Source: an uncultured Pseudoalteromonas sp. (GTDB lineage Bacteria; Pseudomonadota; Gammaproteobacteria; Enterobacterales; Alteromonadaceae). From it: a stretch of DNA of 64,000 nt. The stretch spans positions 96,345-160,344 of the forward strand of contig CANLRB010000010.1 in NCBI GenBank assembly GCA_947493455.1, given 5' to 3'. Position numbers and translations under genes: made by a program. Each line of letters starts with the position of its first letter. Within the stretch, counting starts at the first letter, position 1. Positions 9,503-23,522 of the stretch are shown in pieces. The notes under the pieces are model-generated. The model made no database searches, was not told where the DNA came from, and saw only the letters and a list, made by a program, of their open reading frames with translations.

Positions 9503-10639
9503 ATGAAAATTTCTATAATGGCTATGGCCACGTTCGCGGTATTTAATTCACTGCCAAGTGCAGCATCTGAAGAGCAACAAGTTACCTCAAAGTACTTTCG
9601 CCATATTGTATTTAGAGAAACCCCTTTTTCGCAGTATCGCGGTATTTATCCAATTAACCAACAAACAGCCAAAAACAGTGCTCACTATAAATTTGATTAC
9701 GATAAACAAGGGCGAGTAGTGTCAGTCTCCTATCAACTAGGCGATAAGCTAATTAACCAAAATGGCGTGTGGGATAGCTTTATTTGGTTTGCCCCAAAAG
9801 TTACTATACGCTATTCAACCGACGGTGAAGAGCATCACTACTACAACGTTAATAATGAGCGCAGTGAAGTTCACGGCCAGGTGTATAGCGCAAAATATAC
9901 CTATGACAAACATGGCCAGCGCCAAAGTTTACGCTTTTACGATAAACAAGATAAACCATCCGAGAACGCATGGCAGGCACATCATTACGCGTGGCAAATA
10001 GATGCGCAAAACCGCATTCAAGAAAACCGTTATAACTTAAGTAAAGAGCAAGTTACCATACGCCCTAACTTTGATTTTTATGAATTGCGACTCGATTATG
10101 GCAACGATGACTTGCTCGACTTTATGTATAACTACGGCAAAACTAGCGAGCTCACCGATAACAATACGGGTGTCGCCATGGATCGTATTTATTACGATAA
10201 AAACGGTAACTTTCAACGTTGGCAGGTATTTAATAGCAAACGCGAGCCAGTAGAAGGGAATCGTCCGCAAGTTCATACCGGAGAGCACCTCTATGATGAA
10301 TTTGGTAATAAAGTGGGCCTTAGAGGATATGATCGTTTTGGCCAGCGTATGCGCTTTTCATGGGGCGACTTTGAAGTGAGTAATAGTTATAACCAGCACG
10401 GTAATCAAATTACCGCTCAAACGCTCGACGAGCAAGGGCAAAGTGAGATGAATGTGGTAGTTGAATATGATCCGTCACAAACCAAACGTACGATGCTTAA
10501 ATTTGTTGATGAGCAAGGCCAATTGACGGCAAATAAGCGATTTAATGGCGCAGCTGCTATCTCCTATAAGTATAAAGACGATTCACGTATTCCGTTTAAA
10601 CAGGTTGCATTAAACAGCGATTTACAACCTCTAAAATAA
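9503..10639 (+). CDS. Secreted protein with YD-like repeats, function unknown
   Basis: I do not recognise a named family. A signal peptide is likely (about 1-22, ending SAAS). The mature part carries imperfect repeats around YDxxGN/Q: YTYDKHGQRQ, IYYDKNGNFQ, HLYDEFGNKV and NSYNQHGNQI, spaced by tens of residues and rich in aromatic and charged residues. This recalls YD/RHS or toxin-antitoxin 'MORN-like' beta repeats, but no toxin tip or RHS core motif is present. It may be a periplasmic or surface beta-rich protein. It is transcribed away from the membrane AraC-type regulator. Confidence 0.6.
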   Translation: MKISIMAMATFAVFNSLPSAASEEQQVTSKYFRHIVFRETPFSQYRGIYPINQQTAKNSAHYKFDYDKQGRVVSVSYQLGDKLINQNGVWDSFIWFAPKVTIRYSTDGEEHHYYNVNNERSEVHGQVYSAKYTYDKHGQRQSLRFYDKQDKPSENAWQAHHYAWQIDAQNRIQENRYNLSKEQVTIRPNFDFYELRLDYGNDDLLDFMYNYGKTSELTDNNTGVAMDRIYYDKNGNFQRWQVFNSKREPVEGNRPQVHTGEHLYDEFGNKVGLRGYDRFGQRMRFSWGDFEVSNSYNQHGNQITAQTLDEQGQSEMNVVVEYDPSQTKRTMLKFVDEQGQLTANKRFNGAAAISYKYKDDSRIPFKQVALNSDLQPLK

Positions 10640-10716
10640 CAAAAAACCCGCTGTTTGGTTGAGAGTTTTTTCTAATACGGCTTTGTCCTCTGTGATTAAA
10701 TGCTAGATAGCTAAAA

Positions 10717-10747
10717 ACAAAAAACCCGCCATGTGGCGGGTTTTTTA
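10717..10747. terminator. Bidirectional terminator between the secreted protein gene and atpC
   Basis: AACCCGCC-ATGT-GGCGGGTT is flanked by A-runs and T-runs on both sides. It sits between two convergent genes and should end the atp operon on the minus strand and the 9503 gene on the plus strand. Confidence 0.9.
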
Positions 10748-10761
10748 AAACCAAATAAGGT

Positions 10762-11181
10762 TTACTTCTTACGAAGTGACTGAAGTACTTTCAGCTGTGC
10801 AATTGCGCGAGAAAGCTCAATTGCTGCTTCAGCGTAATCTAGGTCACCTGCAGCGCCACTTGCCATGTGCTCTTCAGCTTGGCGTTTTGCTTCTAGTGCA
10901 GTTGCTTCATCTAGATCTTCAGCACGTGTTGCCACGTCAGCAAGAACAGTAACATTACCAGGTTGAACCTCTAATGTACCGCCGGCGATGTAGATCATAT
11001 CTTCGTCGCCATGCTGCTTAACAACACGAACCATACCAGGTTTTAGGGCTGTTAGTAGTGGTGCGTGACCCGGATAAATACCAAGCTCACCTTCACTACC
11101 AGTTACTTGAAGCGTCTCTACGCGACCAGAAAAGATAGTCTCTTCTGCGCTTACTACGTCAAGATGTACTGTCATTGCCAT
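10762..11181 (-). CDS. atpC: F1Fo ATP synthase subunit epsilon
   Basis: Epsilon is part of the F1 central stalk; it couples rotation and inhibits ATP hydrolysis. The 139-residue product matches the family from its first residues ([19 protein letters not shown]) through [24 protein letters not shown]. The N-terminal beta barrel is followed by a C-terminal helical hairpin. It is the last gene of the atp operon, 14 bp after atpD. Confidence 0.97.
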   Translation of the reverse strand: MAMTVHLDVVSAEETIFSGRVETLQVTGSEGELGIYPGHAPLLTALKPGMVRVVKQHGDEDMIYIAGGTLEVQPGNVTVLADVATRAEDLDEATALEAKRQAEEHMASGAAGDLDYAEAAIELSRAIAQLKVLQSLRKK

Positions 11182-11195
11182 AACAACCCCCTAAA

Positions 11196-13474
<2,279 letters not shown>

Positions 13475-13525
13475 GACCTAATCTCCGAATCAGATGAGCG
13501 CTAACGCTCATCTATTAATAACTAA

Positions 13526-15067
13526 TTACCAAGTTTGTGTAGACTTACACTTCTCTAAAAGCTCTTTAAGTTGAGCTTCGATCTCGGCGTTGTAGTTACC
13601 AGTTTCGTTGATTTGTGCCATTAGCGCTGCGTATTCGCTGTTAGCGAAAGAAATTAGTGCAGATTCAAAATCAAGGATCTTGTTGATTTCGATATCTTGC
13701 AGATAACCTTTTTCAGCTGCGAATAATGATAGAGACATTTCAGCAACAGACATTGGTGCGTACTGTTTCTGCTTCATTAGCTCTGTTACGCGCTCACCGT
13801 GCTCAAGCTGTGCACGAGTTGCATCGTCAAGGTCAGAAGCGAACTGAGAGAACGCCGCTAGTTCACGGTACTGAGCTAGCGCTAGACGGATACCACCACC
13901 TAGTTTCTTAACGATTTTAGTTTGCGCTGCACCACCTACACGAGATACCGAAATACCAGCGTTAACAGCTGGACGGATACCTGCGTTGAATAAGTCAGTT
14001 TCTAGGAAGATCTGACCATCGGTGATTGAGATAACGTTTGTAGGTACGAACGCAGAAACGTCACCACCTTGAGTTTCAATGATAGGCAATGCTGTCAATG
14101 AACCTGTTTTACCTTTCACTTTACCTTCTGTGAACTTTTCAACGTAATCAGCGTTTACACGTGATGCACGCTCAAGAAGACGTGAGTGAAGATAGAATAC
14201 GTCACCTGGGTATGCTTCACGGCCTGGTGGACGCTTAAGTAGCAATGAAATCTGACGGTAAGCAACAGCTTGCTTAGAAAGATCATCATATACGATTAGT
14301 GCGTCTTCACCGCGGTCGCGGAAGTATTCACCCATAGTACAACCAGCAAATGGCGCTAGGAATTGTAGCGCTGCTGATTCAGAAGCAGATGCAACAACAA
14401 CAATCGTGTTTTCAAGTGCACCGTGCTCTTCTAATTTACGTACTACGTTAGCGATTGTAGATGCTTTTTGACCAACTGCTACGTACACACACTTAACGCC
14501 AGTACCTTTTTGGTTGATGATAGCATCGATTGCTAATGCAGTTTTACCAGTCTGACGGTCACCGATTACTAGCTCACGCTGACCACGACCAACTGGAATC
14601 ATCGCATCGATAGACTTATAACCAGTTTGAACTGGCTCGTCTACTGATTGACGCTCGATTACACCTGGTGCAATTTTTTCAACTGGATCAAAACCGTCGT
14701 TATCTAGTGCGCCTTTACCGTCGATTGGCTCACCTAGTGTGTTTACAACACGACCAAGTAGACCAGCACCAACAGGAACTTCTAGGATACGACCAGTTGC
14801 TTGTACTTTTACGCCTTCTTTAAGGTCTGCGTAAGGACCCATTACTACAGCACCTACTGAGTCACGCTCAAGGTTTAGTGCGATAGCATAACGGTTGCCA
14901 GGTAGCTCAATCATCTCACCTTGCATACAGTCAGCTAGACCGTGGATGCGGATGATACCATCTGTAACTGATACGATTGTACCTTCGTTACGAGCTTCAC
15001 TAACAACTTCGAACTGTTCAATACGTTTTTTGATCAGATCTGAAATTTCAGTGGAATTAAGTTGCAT
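13526..15067 (-). CDS. atpA: F1Fo ATP synthase subunit alpha
   Basis: Alpha is the non-catalytic nucleotide-binding F1 subunit. The Walker A motif GDRQTGKT spans residues 169-176. Length is 513 residues, equal to E. coli AtpA, with a normal C-terminal domain. It lies 14 bp after atpH. Confidence 0.98.
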   Translation of the reverse strand: MQLNSTEISDLIKKRIEQFEVVSEARNEGTIVSVTDGIIRIHGLADCMQGEMIELPGNRYAIALNLERDSVGAVVMGPYADLKEGVKVQATGRILEVPVGAGLLGRVVNTLGEPIDGKGALDNDGFDPVEKIAPGVIERQSVDEPVQTGYKSIDAMIPVGRGQRELVIGDRQTGKTALAIDAIINQKGTGVKCVYVAVGQKASTIANVVRKLEEHGALENTIVVVASASESAALQFLAPFAGCTMGEYFRDRGEDALIVYDDLSKQAVAYRQISLLLKRPPGREAYPGDVFYLHSRLLERASRVNADYVEKFTEGKVKGKTGSLTALPIIETQGGDVSAFVPTNVISITDGQIFLETDLFNAGIRPAVNAGISVSRVGGAAQTKIVKKLGGGIRLALAQYRELAAFSQFASDLDDATRAQLEHGERVTELMKQKQYAPMSVAEMSLSLFAAEKGYLQDIEINKILDFESALISFANSEYAALMAQINETGNYNAEIEAQLKELLEKCKSTQTW

Positions 15068-15081
15068 GCTCTTCTTCCCAA

Positions 15082-15615
15082 TTACGATTGTAGTGTAGTA
15101 GCTAGGCGGTTTAATTTACCGCGAACTGAGCCGTCGATTACTGTGTCACCAGCCTTAATTACAAGACCACCAACAGTGTTTGAATCAACACTACAATTCA
15201 GCTTAACTTTGCGTGCGAAACGTTTTTCGAGTGCCGCTACCAATTTATCTTGCTGCTCTTGCGCAAGCTCTGTTGCAGAAACCACATCTACGTCGATTTC
15301 TTTGTCGTAGTCCGCTTTAAATTCAGCGAATAACTCAGCAACAGCTGGTAAGGCAACTAAACGTCCATTTTCAGCCATAACTTTAATTAAGTTTTGGCCC
15401 TGTTCGTTGATCTGCTCAGCACAAACTTGAGTAAATACTTCAGCTTGTTTCTCAGCAGAAGCGCTTCCAGCTAGGAATTGAGCTACTTGCTCATTTTTTG
15501 CTACTTCAGCAGCAAATACCAGCATCTCATTCCAACTATCAACAGCGCTTTTTTCAACGGCAAACTCAAAAGCCGCTTTAGCGTAAGGACGAGCGATCGT
15601 AGTCAATTCTGACAT
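15082..15615 (-). CDS. atpH: F1Fo ATP synthase subunit delta
   Basis: Delta joins F1 to the peripheral stalk made of subunit b. The N terminus [19 protein letters not shown] matches the family. Two ATGs are close together: the first (15619-15621) lies only 1 base after GGAGGA, while the second (15613-15615) is 7 bases away and gives 177 residues as in E. coli, so the second is chosen. It follows atpF by 16 bp. Confidence 0.96.
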   Translation of the reverse strand: MSELTTIARPYAKAAFEFAVEKSAVDSWNEMLVFAAEVAKNEQVAQFLAGSASAEKQAEVFTQVCAEQINEQGQNLIKVMAENGRLVALPAVAELFAEFKADYDKEIDVDVVSATELAQEQQDKLVAALEKRFARKVKLNCSVDSNTVGGLVIKAGDTVIDGSVRGKLNRLATTLQS

Positions 15616-15631
15616 GCTCATATCCTCCTAA

Positions 15632-16102
15632 TTACAGCTCAGCAACAAGTTTTTCAACGATGTCGCCGTGTGCAGCTTCATTGATTTCGCGCTCAAGGAT
15701 TTTCTCAGCGCCGATAACCGCTAGAGAAGCAACTTGCTTACGCAATTCTTCTTTAGCACGGTTACGCTCAGCTTCAATTTCTGAGTGACCTTGTGCAATG
15801 ATGTTTTCACGCTCTTCGTGACCACGAGAAGTCTCTTCGTCAACGATTTGCGTAGCACGCTTTTTAGCTTGATCAATGATCTCTGCTGCTTGCGCTTTAG
15901 CTTCTTTAAGCTGATCAGCTGCTTTTTGACGAGCGAGCTCTAAATCTTTTTCAGCTTTATCAGAAGCGGCAAGACCATCTTCAATTTTTTTCTGGCGAGC
16001 TTCAATCGCACCGTTTAACGGTGGCCACACGAACTTCATGCAGAACCACACAAAAACGATAAATGCGACTAATTCACCTATTAGAGTGGCGTTAATGTCC
16101 AA
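15632..16102 (-). CDS. atpF: F1Fo ATP synthase subunit b
   Basis: Subunit b forms the dimeric peripheral stalk. The protein has one N-terminal membrane segment (about 7-26: [20 protein letters not shown]) and then a long, highly charged helix rich in Ala, Lys, Glu and Gln (about 30-140) that forms the coiled coil. Length is 156 residues, the same as E. coli. Confidence 0.97.
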   Translation of the reverse strand: MDINATLIGELVAFIVFVWFCMKFVWPPLNGAIEARQKKIEDGLAASDKAEKDLELARQKAADQLKEAKAQAAEIIDQAKKRATQIVDEETSRGHEERENIIAQGHSEIEAERNRAKEELRKQVASLAVIGAEKILEREINEAAHGDIVEKLVAEL

Positions 16103-16160
16103 GGCCGCTCCTCCTTATATTCAATTAATGTTCGCGAAAGGGTTTAATAAACCAGCTAAA

Positions 16161-17319
<1,159 letters not shown>

Positions 17320-17331
17320 TTATCCCAAAAG

Positions 17332-17709
17332 TTAATGAAAAAAAATCGGTGCTAACCAATTTACAAACGACACAAGTATAAAACAGGCAAAAAACGGTAA
17401 TGCGACCACCTGTAACAATTTAAATACCAGTGCAAAAAGTAAAATAGTTAGTAAAAACTTTAATCCGTTGCCACGTTTAAACGAGGCATACACTTGTTTT
17501 GCTTGTCTTGCGCCGACAAATCGAAACGCATAAACCGCAAACACTAAATTCGGTAATGTAGCGACCATGCCGCCATAAAACGCTGAAACTCCAGCATTCA
17601 CATCCCAAATAAAAAAAACGAAAACTGCTGTGACACACGCCACCACACCCTGACATAAAACCAATTTTAACGCCGAAGTTTGTAAAGGCTTTGCTAATCT
17701 GTTACTCAC
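17332..17709 (-). CDS. atpI: ATP synthase accessory protein AtpI
   Basis: AtpI is a small membrane protein that helps assemble the c ring in some bacteria. The 125-residue product has about four hydrophobic segments and contains the family stretch DVNAGVSAFYGGMVATLPNL. It is the first gene of atpIBEFHAGDC and lies directly after the terminator of the upstream mnmG-parB operon, so the atp promoter should be in or near that 40-200 bp stretch. Confidence 0.9.
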   Translation of the reverse strand: MSNRLAKPLQTSALKLVLCQGVVACVTAVFVFFIWDVNAGVSAFYGGMVATLPNLVFAVYAFRFVGARQAKQVYASFKRGNGLKFLLTILLFALVFKLLQVVALPFFACFILVSFVNWLAPIFFH

Positions 17710-17750
17710 GATTTTTAAACCTATACGTCGCAGTTAAAATTCAGGGTATA

Positions 17751-17786
17751 AAAAAACTGGCAAAATTATACCGATTTTTGCCAGTT
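17751..17786 (-). terminator. Terminator of the mnmG-rsmG-parAB operon
   Basis: On the minus strand AACTGGCAAAA pairs with TTTTGCCAGTT and is followed by a T-run. It lies 120 bp after the parB stop and 42 bp before atpI. A weaker GAAAGCC/GGCTTTC hairpin sits at 17796-17820. Confidence 0.75.
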
Positions 17787-17905
17787 TTGCAACTTGAAAG
17801 CCGTTTATTTATAGGCTTTCCGTGCCTGCATAAAATTCCTTTAAAGGGTTATTTTCATGCAAAATTTATAAATAGATTAGACTAAATTTAAATATTAACA
17901 AAATG

Positions 17906-18805
17906 TTAATTTATTCTTTCGATAATTCCGTCTAATTCATCAAGTGACGTATACGAAATTACTAATTTACCTTTACCTTTTTGGTTATAGCTAATTTCGA
18001 CTTTAGCGCCTAAATTTTGCCCTAATTGCATTTCCAATTGGGCTACATCAGGGTCTTTTTCTTTCACTTTTTTTGCCGGAGCGGGTTCTAATATAGATCG
18101 TACTAGCTTTTCGGTTTCACGAACAGTTAGACCTTTGGCGACGACAATACGTGCTGTCGCAGATTGATCTTCACCTTCAAGTGCTAACAAACAGCGGGCA
18201 TGGCCCATTTCAATATCACCATGCTCCAGCAAACGCTTTACATCTTCGTTTAAATTGTTCAAGCGCAATAGGTTTGTCACGGTCGTACGTGATTTACCGA
18301 CCGCATCAGCAACTTGCTGATGTGTTAATTCAAATTCAGTGAGTAAACGCTCAAGTGCAATGGCTTCTTCCATCGCATTTAAGTCTTCACGTTGAATGTT
18401 TTCAATCAGAGCAATGGCGACGGCCGCTTCATCTGGCACATCTTTTACTAAACATGGGATCACGTCGAGTTCAGCAAGTTGCGCTGCACGCCAACGACGC
18501 TCACCAGCAATAATTTCGTAACTGTCTGTTGCCACTAAACGTACAACAACCGGTTGGATCACCCCTTGAGCCTTAATTGAAGAAGCCAACTCTTCTAATG
18601 CTTGCTCTGACATGTCCTTACGGGGCTGATACTTACCAGGATGCAAAAACTCAATTGGTAACTTTTGAAGTTCACCTTGTTTCGCTGGCGCATCTTGTAC
18701 AACGACAGGTGCGTCGTCATGTGATGTGTCTGAAGAAGGCTTAGGTTTAGCCGAAGTGAGTAGGGCATCCAAGCCGCGCCCTAGGCCACGTTTTTTAGGT
18801 GACAT
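17906..18805 (-). CDS. parB: Chromosome partitioning protein ParB
   Basis: ParB binds parS sites, loads as a CTP-dependent clamp and helps segregate the origin. The protein is 299 residues long. The CTP-binding motif GERRWR is at 101-106; a helix-turn-helix follows (LTHQQVADAVGKSRTTVTNL), then a C-terminal dimer domain. The N terminus SPKKRGLGRGLDALL is typical of chromosomal ParB. It is 20 bp after parA. Two parS-type sites occur in this same window inside recF. Confidence 0.96.
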   Translation of the reverse strand: MSPKKRGLGRGLDALLTSAKPKPSSDTSHDDAPVVVQDAPAKQGELQKLPIEFLHPGKYQPRKDMSEQALEELASSIKAQGVIQPVVVRLVATDSYEIIAGERRWRAAQLAELDVIPCLVKDVPDEAAVAIALIENIQREDLNAMEEAIALERLLTEFELTHQQVADAVGKSRTTVTNLLRLNNLNEDVKRLLEHGDIEMGHARCLLALEGEDQSATARIVVAKGLTVRETEKLVRSILEPAPAKKVKEKDPDVAQLEMQLGQNLGAKVEISYNQKGKGKLVISYTSLDELDGIIERIN

Positions 18806-18825
18806 TTATTCTTTTACCTCAAAAA

Positions 18826-19611
18826 TTAAGCAACAGCCTGCTTTTTTTGTTCTTTGCGACGCAATATTTCGCCTGCGAGTGCTAAGTATGCTTTAGCCCC
18901 GGTTGATGCGCGATCGTAATACATAGCAGGCGCACCAAAACTCGGCGCTTCAGCCAATCGAACATTGCGGGGGATAACTGTGCGATATACTTTTTCGCCA
19001 AAATGTTGTTTCAGTTGCTCTGATACATCATTAGCTAGGCGATTGCGTGGATCGTACATAGTTCGCAAGATACCTTCAATTTCTAATTTCGGATTGACTA
19101 GGTTAGCGAGTTGCGTAATTGTGTCCATTAATGCAGTGAGTCCTTCGAGTGCGTAATATTCGCACTGCATCGGCACTAATACCGAGTCTGCGGCTGCCAT
19201 CGCATTTACAGTAAGCATATTTAGCGACGGCGGGCAGTCGATAAAAATAAATTCATATTGATCAGATATTTTTTCTAACGCATTGCGAAGACGAACCTCG
19301 CGCGCATACATCTCCATCAATTTAACTTCTGCAGCGGTAACATCACCATTTGCAGGTATCAGATGATATTCACCTGACGTTTCTTTTTCGACAACGTCTG
19401 AAAAAGGGGTTTCTTCAACGAGTAAATCATAAACAGTGGCTACCTCGTCATATTTGTCAACGCCACTTCCCATTGTCGCATTGCCCTGCGGATCTAAATC
19501 AATAAGCAGCACTTTACGTTTTGTCGCAGCCATTGAAGCCGCTAAATTAACCGCCGTAGTGGTTTTTCCAACCCCACCTTTTTGGTTAGCAATTGCAATT
19601 ATTTTAGCCAC
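18826..19611 (-). CDS. parA: Chromosome partitioning ATPase ParA (Soj family)
   Basis: ParA is a deviant Walker ATPase that binds DNA and moves ParB-parS complexes. The deviant Walker A motif KGGVGKTT is at residues 11-18; Walker B appears as [11 protein letters not shown]. Length is 261 residues, typical of chromosomal ParA without an extra HTH. It lies between rsmG (15 bp upstream) and parB. Confidence 0.96.
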   Translation of the reverse strand: MAKIIAIANQKGGVGKTTTAVNLAASMAATKRKVLLIDLDPQGNATMGSGVDKYDEVATVYDLLVEETPFSDVVEKETSGEYHLIPANGDVTAAEVKLMEMYAREVRLRNALEKISDQYEFIFIDCPPSLNMLTVNAMAAADSVLVPMQCEYYALEGLTALMDTITQLANLVNPKLEIEGILRTMYDPRNRLANDVSEQLKQHFGEKVYRTVIPRNVRLAEAPSFGAPAMYYDRASTGAKAYLALAGEILRRKEQKKQAVA

Positions 19612-19626
19612 GGTCGCCCCTGATTA

Positions 19627-20247
19627 TTATTTCTTTTTAAGCACAATGAGGTGTCGTTCACCCTCTAATTCGGGCACAGTTAATTTTACATCGTGATCGA
19701 ATACAATGCCATTTGGCAATGCCGCTAACTCTTCACTAGGATATTGACCTTTTAAAGCGACAAACTGACCCGACTCATCAACTAAGTGCTGACACCAGTC
19801 TACCATATCTTGCAAAGAAGCAAAGGCACGGCTTAAAACCCCATCAAGTCTATGCTCTGGCTGAAATTCTTCAACTCGAGACTGCACCGGCGTTACGTTG
19901 TCGAGCTTAAGATCCATTTTAACTTGCTTTAAAAAACGTACCCGTTTGCCAAGGCTATCAAGTAAAACAAACTGTGTATTTGGCAGTGCGATAGCTAGTA
20001 CGATGCCAGGCAAACCTGGACCCGTACCAACATCAATATAGTGTTGACCTTTTAAGTGTGGCGCAACAACAAGTGAATCGAGAATATGTTTCACCATCAT
20101 ATCCATCGGATCGCGAACCGACGTTAAATTATACGCCTTATTCCATTTGTTTAGTAATTCAACGTAATGAACCAGTTGCTGCTTTTGCGTGTCTGTTAGC
20201 ACAATATTGGTTTGTGCTAACAGGTTTTCGAGTTTATTTAATAACAC
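19627..20247 (-). CDS. rsmG: 16S rRNA m7G527 methyltransferase RsmG
   Basis: RsmG (GidB) methylates N7 of G527 of 16S rRNA using S-adenosylmethionine. The SAM-binding motif is [12 protein letters not shown]; length is 206 residues (E. coli 207). It follows mnmG by 21 bp, the common mnmG-rsmG pairing beside oriC. Confidence 0.97.
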   Translation of the reverse strand: MLLNKLENLLAQTNIVLTDTQKQQLVHYVELLNKWNKAYNLTSVRDPMDMMVKHILDSLVVAPHLKGQHYIDVGTGPGLPGIVLAIALPNTQFVLLDSLGKRVRFLKQVKMDLKLDNVTPVQSRVEEFQPEHRLDGVLSRAFASLQDMVDWCQHLVDESGQFVALKGQYPSEELAALPNGIVFDHDVKLTVPELEGERHLIVLKKK

Positions 20248-20268
20248 AGGATAAGAACCTAAATGGCC

Positions 20269-22158
20269 TTATGCGGACTTGCGCAGAAGACCTTGTTTTT
20301 TGAGATACACTAATAATAATGAAATTGCGGCCGGAGTGATACCAGAAATACGCGATGCTTGACCAATTGTTTGTGGACGTACATCCGTTAACTTTGCAAC
20401 TACTTCATTTGATAGTCCAGAAACTGAACTATAGTCAAAATCGACAGGCAGAAGTGTATTTTCATGGCGTTGTTGTTTTTCAATTTCGTCCTGTTGACGT
20501 GAAATATAACCCGCGTATTTAATTTGGATCTCAACTTGCTCTTGCGCCTGCGCATTATTTATTTCAGGTTGTAATCCATCAATAGCAACTAAATCGCTAT
20601 AGTTAACTTCAGGACGCTTCACTAGATCTGCAAGACTTGCTTCGCGAGTTAGTGGCGTTTTCAATAATGAATTAACCTGTTCGAGTGCTTCATGATCTTT
20701 GTGGATCCACGTATCTTTTAATCGCTGCGACTCTTTTTCGATCGCATCAATCTTTTCGTTAAATGCTTGCCAACGTGCGTCACAAATAAGGCCAAGCTCA
20801 CGCGCTTTTGGTGTTAAACGCAGATCTGCATTGTCTTCGCGCAATAATAAGCGGTATTCAGCACGGCTTGTGAACATGCGATACGGTTCTTTCGTACCAA
20901 GCGTCGCTAGATCGTCAATTAACACACCCGTATACGCTTGATCACGGCGCGGTGTCCACGCTTCTTTGCCCTGAACTTGCAATGCGGCATTCATACCAGC
21001 AATTAGACCCTGTGCACCCGCTTCTTCGTAACCTGTGGTGCCATTAATTTGTCCCGCAAAGAATAAGCCGTTAATAAATTTAGTTTCTAACGATTGTTTT
21101 AGATCGCGCGGATCAAAGAAATCATACTCAATAGCATAACCAGGTCTACAAATATGTGCGTTTTCAAATCCTTTGATTGAGCGAACGATCTTCATTTGTA
21201 CATCAAACGGCAAACTGGTTGAAATACCGTTAGGATATAGCTCGTGCGTTGTTAACCCTTCTGGTTCAACAAAGATTTGATGCTTGTCTTTATCCGCAAA
21301 ACGCATGATCTTATCTTCGATTGACGGACAATAACGTGGCCCGATACCTTCAATCACACCCGCATACATAGGCGAACGATGTAAATTTTCGCGAATTACA
21401 TCATGCGTATTTTCATTAGTATAAGTTATATAGCATGGGATTTGCTGTGGATGATCCGATTGCTTGCCCATAAATGAAAATGTAGGAGTAGGGAAGTCAC
21501 CTGGTTGCGGCTGCATAACTGAAAAATCAACAGTACGCGCATCAATACGCGGAGGCGTACCAGTTTTAAGGCGATCAACACGAAATGGTAATTCACGTAA
21601 ACGATTTGCAAGTGCTATTGAAGGAGGATCACCAGCGCGACCACCTTTAAAGTTCTCCATACCAATATGTATTTGACCACCTAAGAAGGTACCTACAGTT
21701 AATACGACACTCGGTGCTTCAAATTTAAGCCCCATTTGAGTAACAACACCTTTAACCGTATCACCTTCAACAATTAGATCATCACATGATTGCTGGAAAA
21801 TCGTTAAGTTTTCTTGATTTTGCAATATTTGCTGGATCGCTTCTTTATACAGTTTGCGATCCGCTTGTGCGCGAGTAGCACGAACAGCCGGGCCCTTTGA
21901 TGAATTTAGTGTGCGAAATTGAATGCCGCCTTTATCAATGGCCAACGCCATTGCACCACCTAATGCATCTATCTCTTTTACAAGGTGGCCTTTACCAATA
22001 CCACCGATAGCTGGATTACATGACATTTGACCAAGAGTATCTATGTTGTGCGTCAGTAGCAGGGTATTCATTCCCATACGAGCCGAAGCAAGTGCAGCCT
22101 CTGTACCTGCGTGACCACCACCAACAACAATAACGTCAAACTTTTCATGAAATATCAT
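20269..22158 (-). CDS. mnmG: tRNA uridine-34 carboxymethylaminomethyl modification enzyme MnmG (GidA)
   Basis: MnmG acts with MnmE (encoded at 24393) to modify the wobble uridine of certain tRNAs. It is an FAD enzyme: the dinucleotide motif [12 protein letters not shown] starts at residue 11, and GTPPR and GYEEAGAQG family motifs are present. Length is 629 residues (E. coli 629). It is the gene next to oriC, transcribed away from it. Confidence 0.98.
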   Translation of the reverse strand: MIFHEKFDVIVVGGGHAGTEAALASARMGMNTLLLTHNIDTLGQMSCNPAIGGIGKGHLVKEIDALGGAMALAIDKGGIQFRTLNSSKGPAVRATRAQADRKLYKEAIQQILQNQENLTIFQQSCDDLIVEGDTVKGVVTQMGLKFEAPSVVLTVGTFLGGQIHIGMENFKGGRAGDPPSIALANRLRELPFRVDRLKTGTPPRIDARTVDFSVMQPQPGDFPTPTFSFMGKQSDHPQQIPCYITYTNENTHDVIRENLHRSPMYAGVIEGIGPRYCPSIEDKIMRFADKDKHQIFVEPEGLTTHELYPNGISTSLPFDVQMKIVRSIKGFENAHICRPGYAIEYDFFDPRDLKQSLETKFINGLFFAGQINGTTGYEEAGAQGLIAGMNAALQVQGKEAWTPRRDQAYTGVLIDDLATLGTKEPYRMFTSRAEYRLLLREDNADLRLTPKARELGLICDARWQAFNEKIDAIEKESQRLKDTWIHKDHEALEQVNSLLKTPLTREASLADLVKRPEVNYSDLVAIDGLQPEINNAQAQEQVEIQIKYAGYISRQQDEIEKQQRHENTLLPVDFDYSSVSGLSNEVVAKLTDVRPQTIGQASRISGITPAAISLLLVYLKKQGLLRKSA

Positions 22159-22260
22159 TCAAGGATCCTAAAAACAAAACCAGTTAAATTTGAAAGGATG
22201 CGTATTCTACCTAGAAAAACGCATAAGTGAAATGGTTAAATAGTGTTCACTACTTAACAC

Positions 22261-22565
22261 CTTGATCCAATATAAAATAAAAGATCTTTAAAGAGATCTT
22301 TACTATTTATATTATTTAGATCGTGCATTTCTGTTAGTAACGTTGAAAACAATAATAAGATCATAATATTAAGTAAGATCAAAAAGTGTGAATATGATCG
22401 GATCAACAAGGTAAAACCTTTGATCAAATCGCTGTTTTATTCACAGTTAGATCTGCCTTAATTTTTATCCAGTGCATAATCATAGGTATAAACGCAGGAA
22501 GATCAGATGTTATCCACATAGAGATCTAAATTATAACTATATTGTGAATAACCTATATATAGATC
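22261..22565. other. oriC: Chromosomal replication origin oriC
   Basis: The 305 bp between mnmG and mioC hold 13 GATC (Dam) sites: 22264, 22283, 22295, 22319, 22359, 22377, 22396, 22401, 22422, 22450, 22501, 22523 and 22562. One or two would be expected by chance. A perfect DnaA box TTATCCACA is at 22510-22518. TTATTCACA boxes are at 22437-22445 (+) and 22543-22551 (minus), with weaker ones at 22387-22395 (minus) and 22465-22473 (TTATCCAGT). An AT-rich stretch with GATCTTTA/GATCTTTACT repeats at 22283-22322, on the mnmG side, resembles the 13-mer unwinding element of E. coli oriC, in the same orientation. Confidence 0.93.
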
Positions 22566-23009
22566 TTAATTCGTAAGTTTACCTATAAGAGTTGGTAACC
22601 ACTCAATGGCAATGTCTTCGGGTAGCTCTTGTTGTTGTGCATCTATTTCTAGCGGTGCAGCTAATTGGGTTAAACCCTTCTTTGTTAGTAGACTATCAAA
22701 GTCTTTTGCCGCTTGATTAAAACGATCATAACTAGAGTCACCTAGGCCAATTACGGCATAGTTTTTAGCAACGAGATCATCACTACTTTCAATAGATTCA
22801 TAAAAATCTTTAATATTATCAGGCAATTCACCTGCTCCATGCGTAGATGTACAGATAATCCAAGTGGTGCATGGTTGATCTAGTGTGCTTTCATCTGGTT
22901 GCTCGAATAGGCTATTTGTTATGTTGAGATCGTTTAAATATTCGTGAATTTGATCTGCAACATATTCAGCCGATCCCATTTGACTACCAACAATGATATT
23001 TATACTCAT
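22566..23009 (-). CDS. mioC: Flavodoxin-like protein MioC
   Basis: MioC is a small FMN-binding flavodoxin next to oriC; in E. coli it is linked with biotin synthase activity and its transcription passes into oriC. The 147-residue product has the phosphate-binding loop (IIVGSQMGSAEYVA) and ICTSTHGAGELP and GLGDSSYDRF motifs. It reads toward oriC as in E. coli, and its stop codon directly abuts the last GATC of oriC. Confidence 0.92.
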   Translation of the reverse strand: MSINIIVGSQMGSAEYVADQIHEYLNDLNITNSLFEQPDESTLDQPCTTWIICTSTHGAGELPDNIKDFYESIESSDDLVAKNYAVIGLGDSSYDRFNQAAKDFDSLLTKKGLTQLAAPLEIDAQQQELPEDIAIEWLPTLIGKLTN

Positions 23010-23522
23010 TTGTCACATTAAATAGTGGTTTTATTCGATCTTAAACTAGTTTTAAGCCGATCACTATTCATATTGTTAATAGTTAATAACTTTTTTTAGT
23101 CGCTGTTGTGGGTTAATCTCTTTGGTTTTAATTTAATTATTTGAAATATAAGAGTTTTTATTTTTTTGATCGCAATATTATTACATTGATCAACTTGTTG
23201 ATAAACTTGGGGAAAGCTTTGATCTAGCACCTTATTTCAGGGTTGTTTGTGCTTGACTATCGCTGTTTAAGTGGGAATGAGTGGTGTATTCGATTTCGTT
23301 TATAGAGAATAAACACGCGTTGTGGATAGATCGTTACTTTATGCGATCAAAAGTTTGTTGATCACGACTTGTTTTTGGATCTTAAAACGAGGTTTATAGA
23401 TCGAAATAATCTAATAATCACAAAAATAATTTCTTTTAGTAGGATTTTTTTGATTTTTAGCTGACACGGAACGCCGTTTTTTATACATTACGTCAAAATG
23501 TTTAATTTATTATGGTGTTTTG
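23010..23522. promoter_or_regulatory. GATC-rich intergenic region beyond mioC
   Basis: This is about 510 bp of AT-rich DNA without a gene. GATC sites appear at 23037, 23059, 23168, 23188, 23221, 23329, 23345, 23360, 23378 and 23399, far above chance. TGTGGATAG at 23321-23329 is a near-match to a DnaA box. The mioC promoter must lie here, and a CTGACA/TATACA pair (23461-23487) could serve the small gene at 23523. It looks like an extension of the origin region for Dam/SeqA control. Confidence 0.6.

Noticed and set aside
10640-10716. Additional terminator right after the secreted protein gene
   Set aside because: An ACCCGCTGTTTGG stretch resembles part of the next hairpin but does not form a stable stem itself.
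23010-23522. CRISPR or phage attachment site in the AT-rich region
   Set aside because: No regular spacers or repeats; the pattern is GATC and DnaA-box related.
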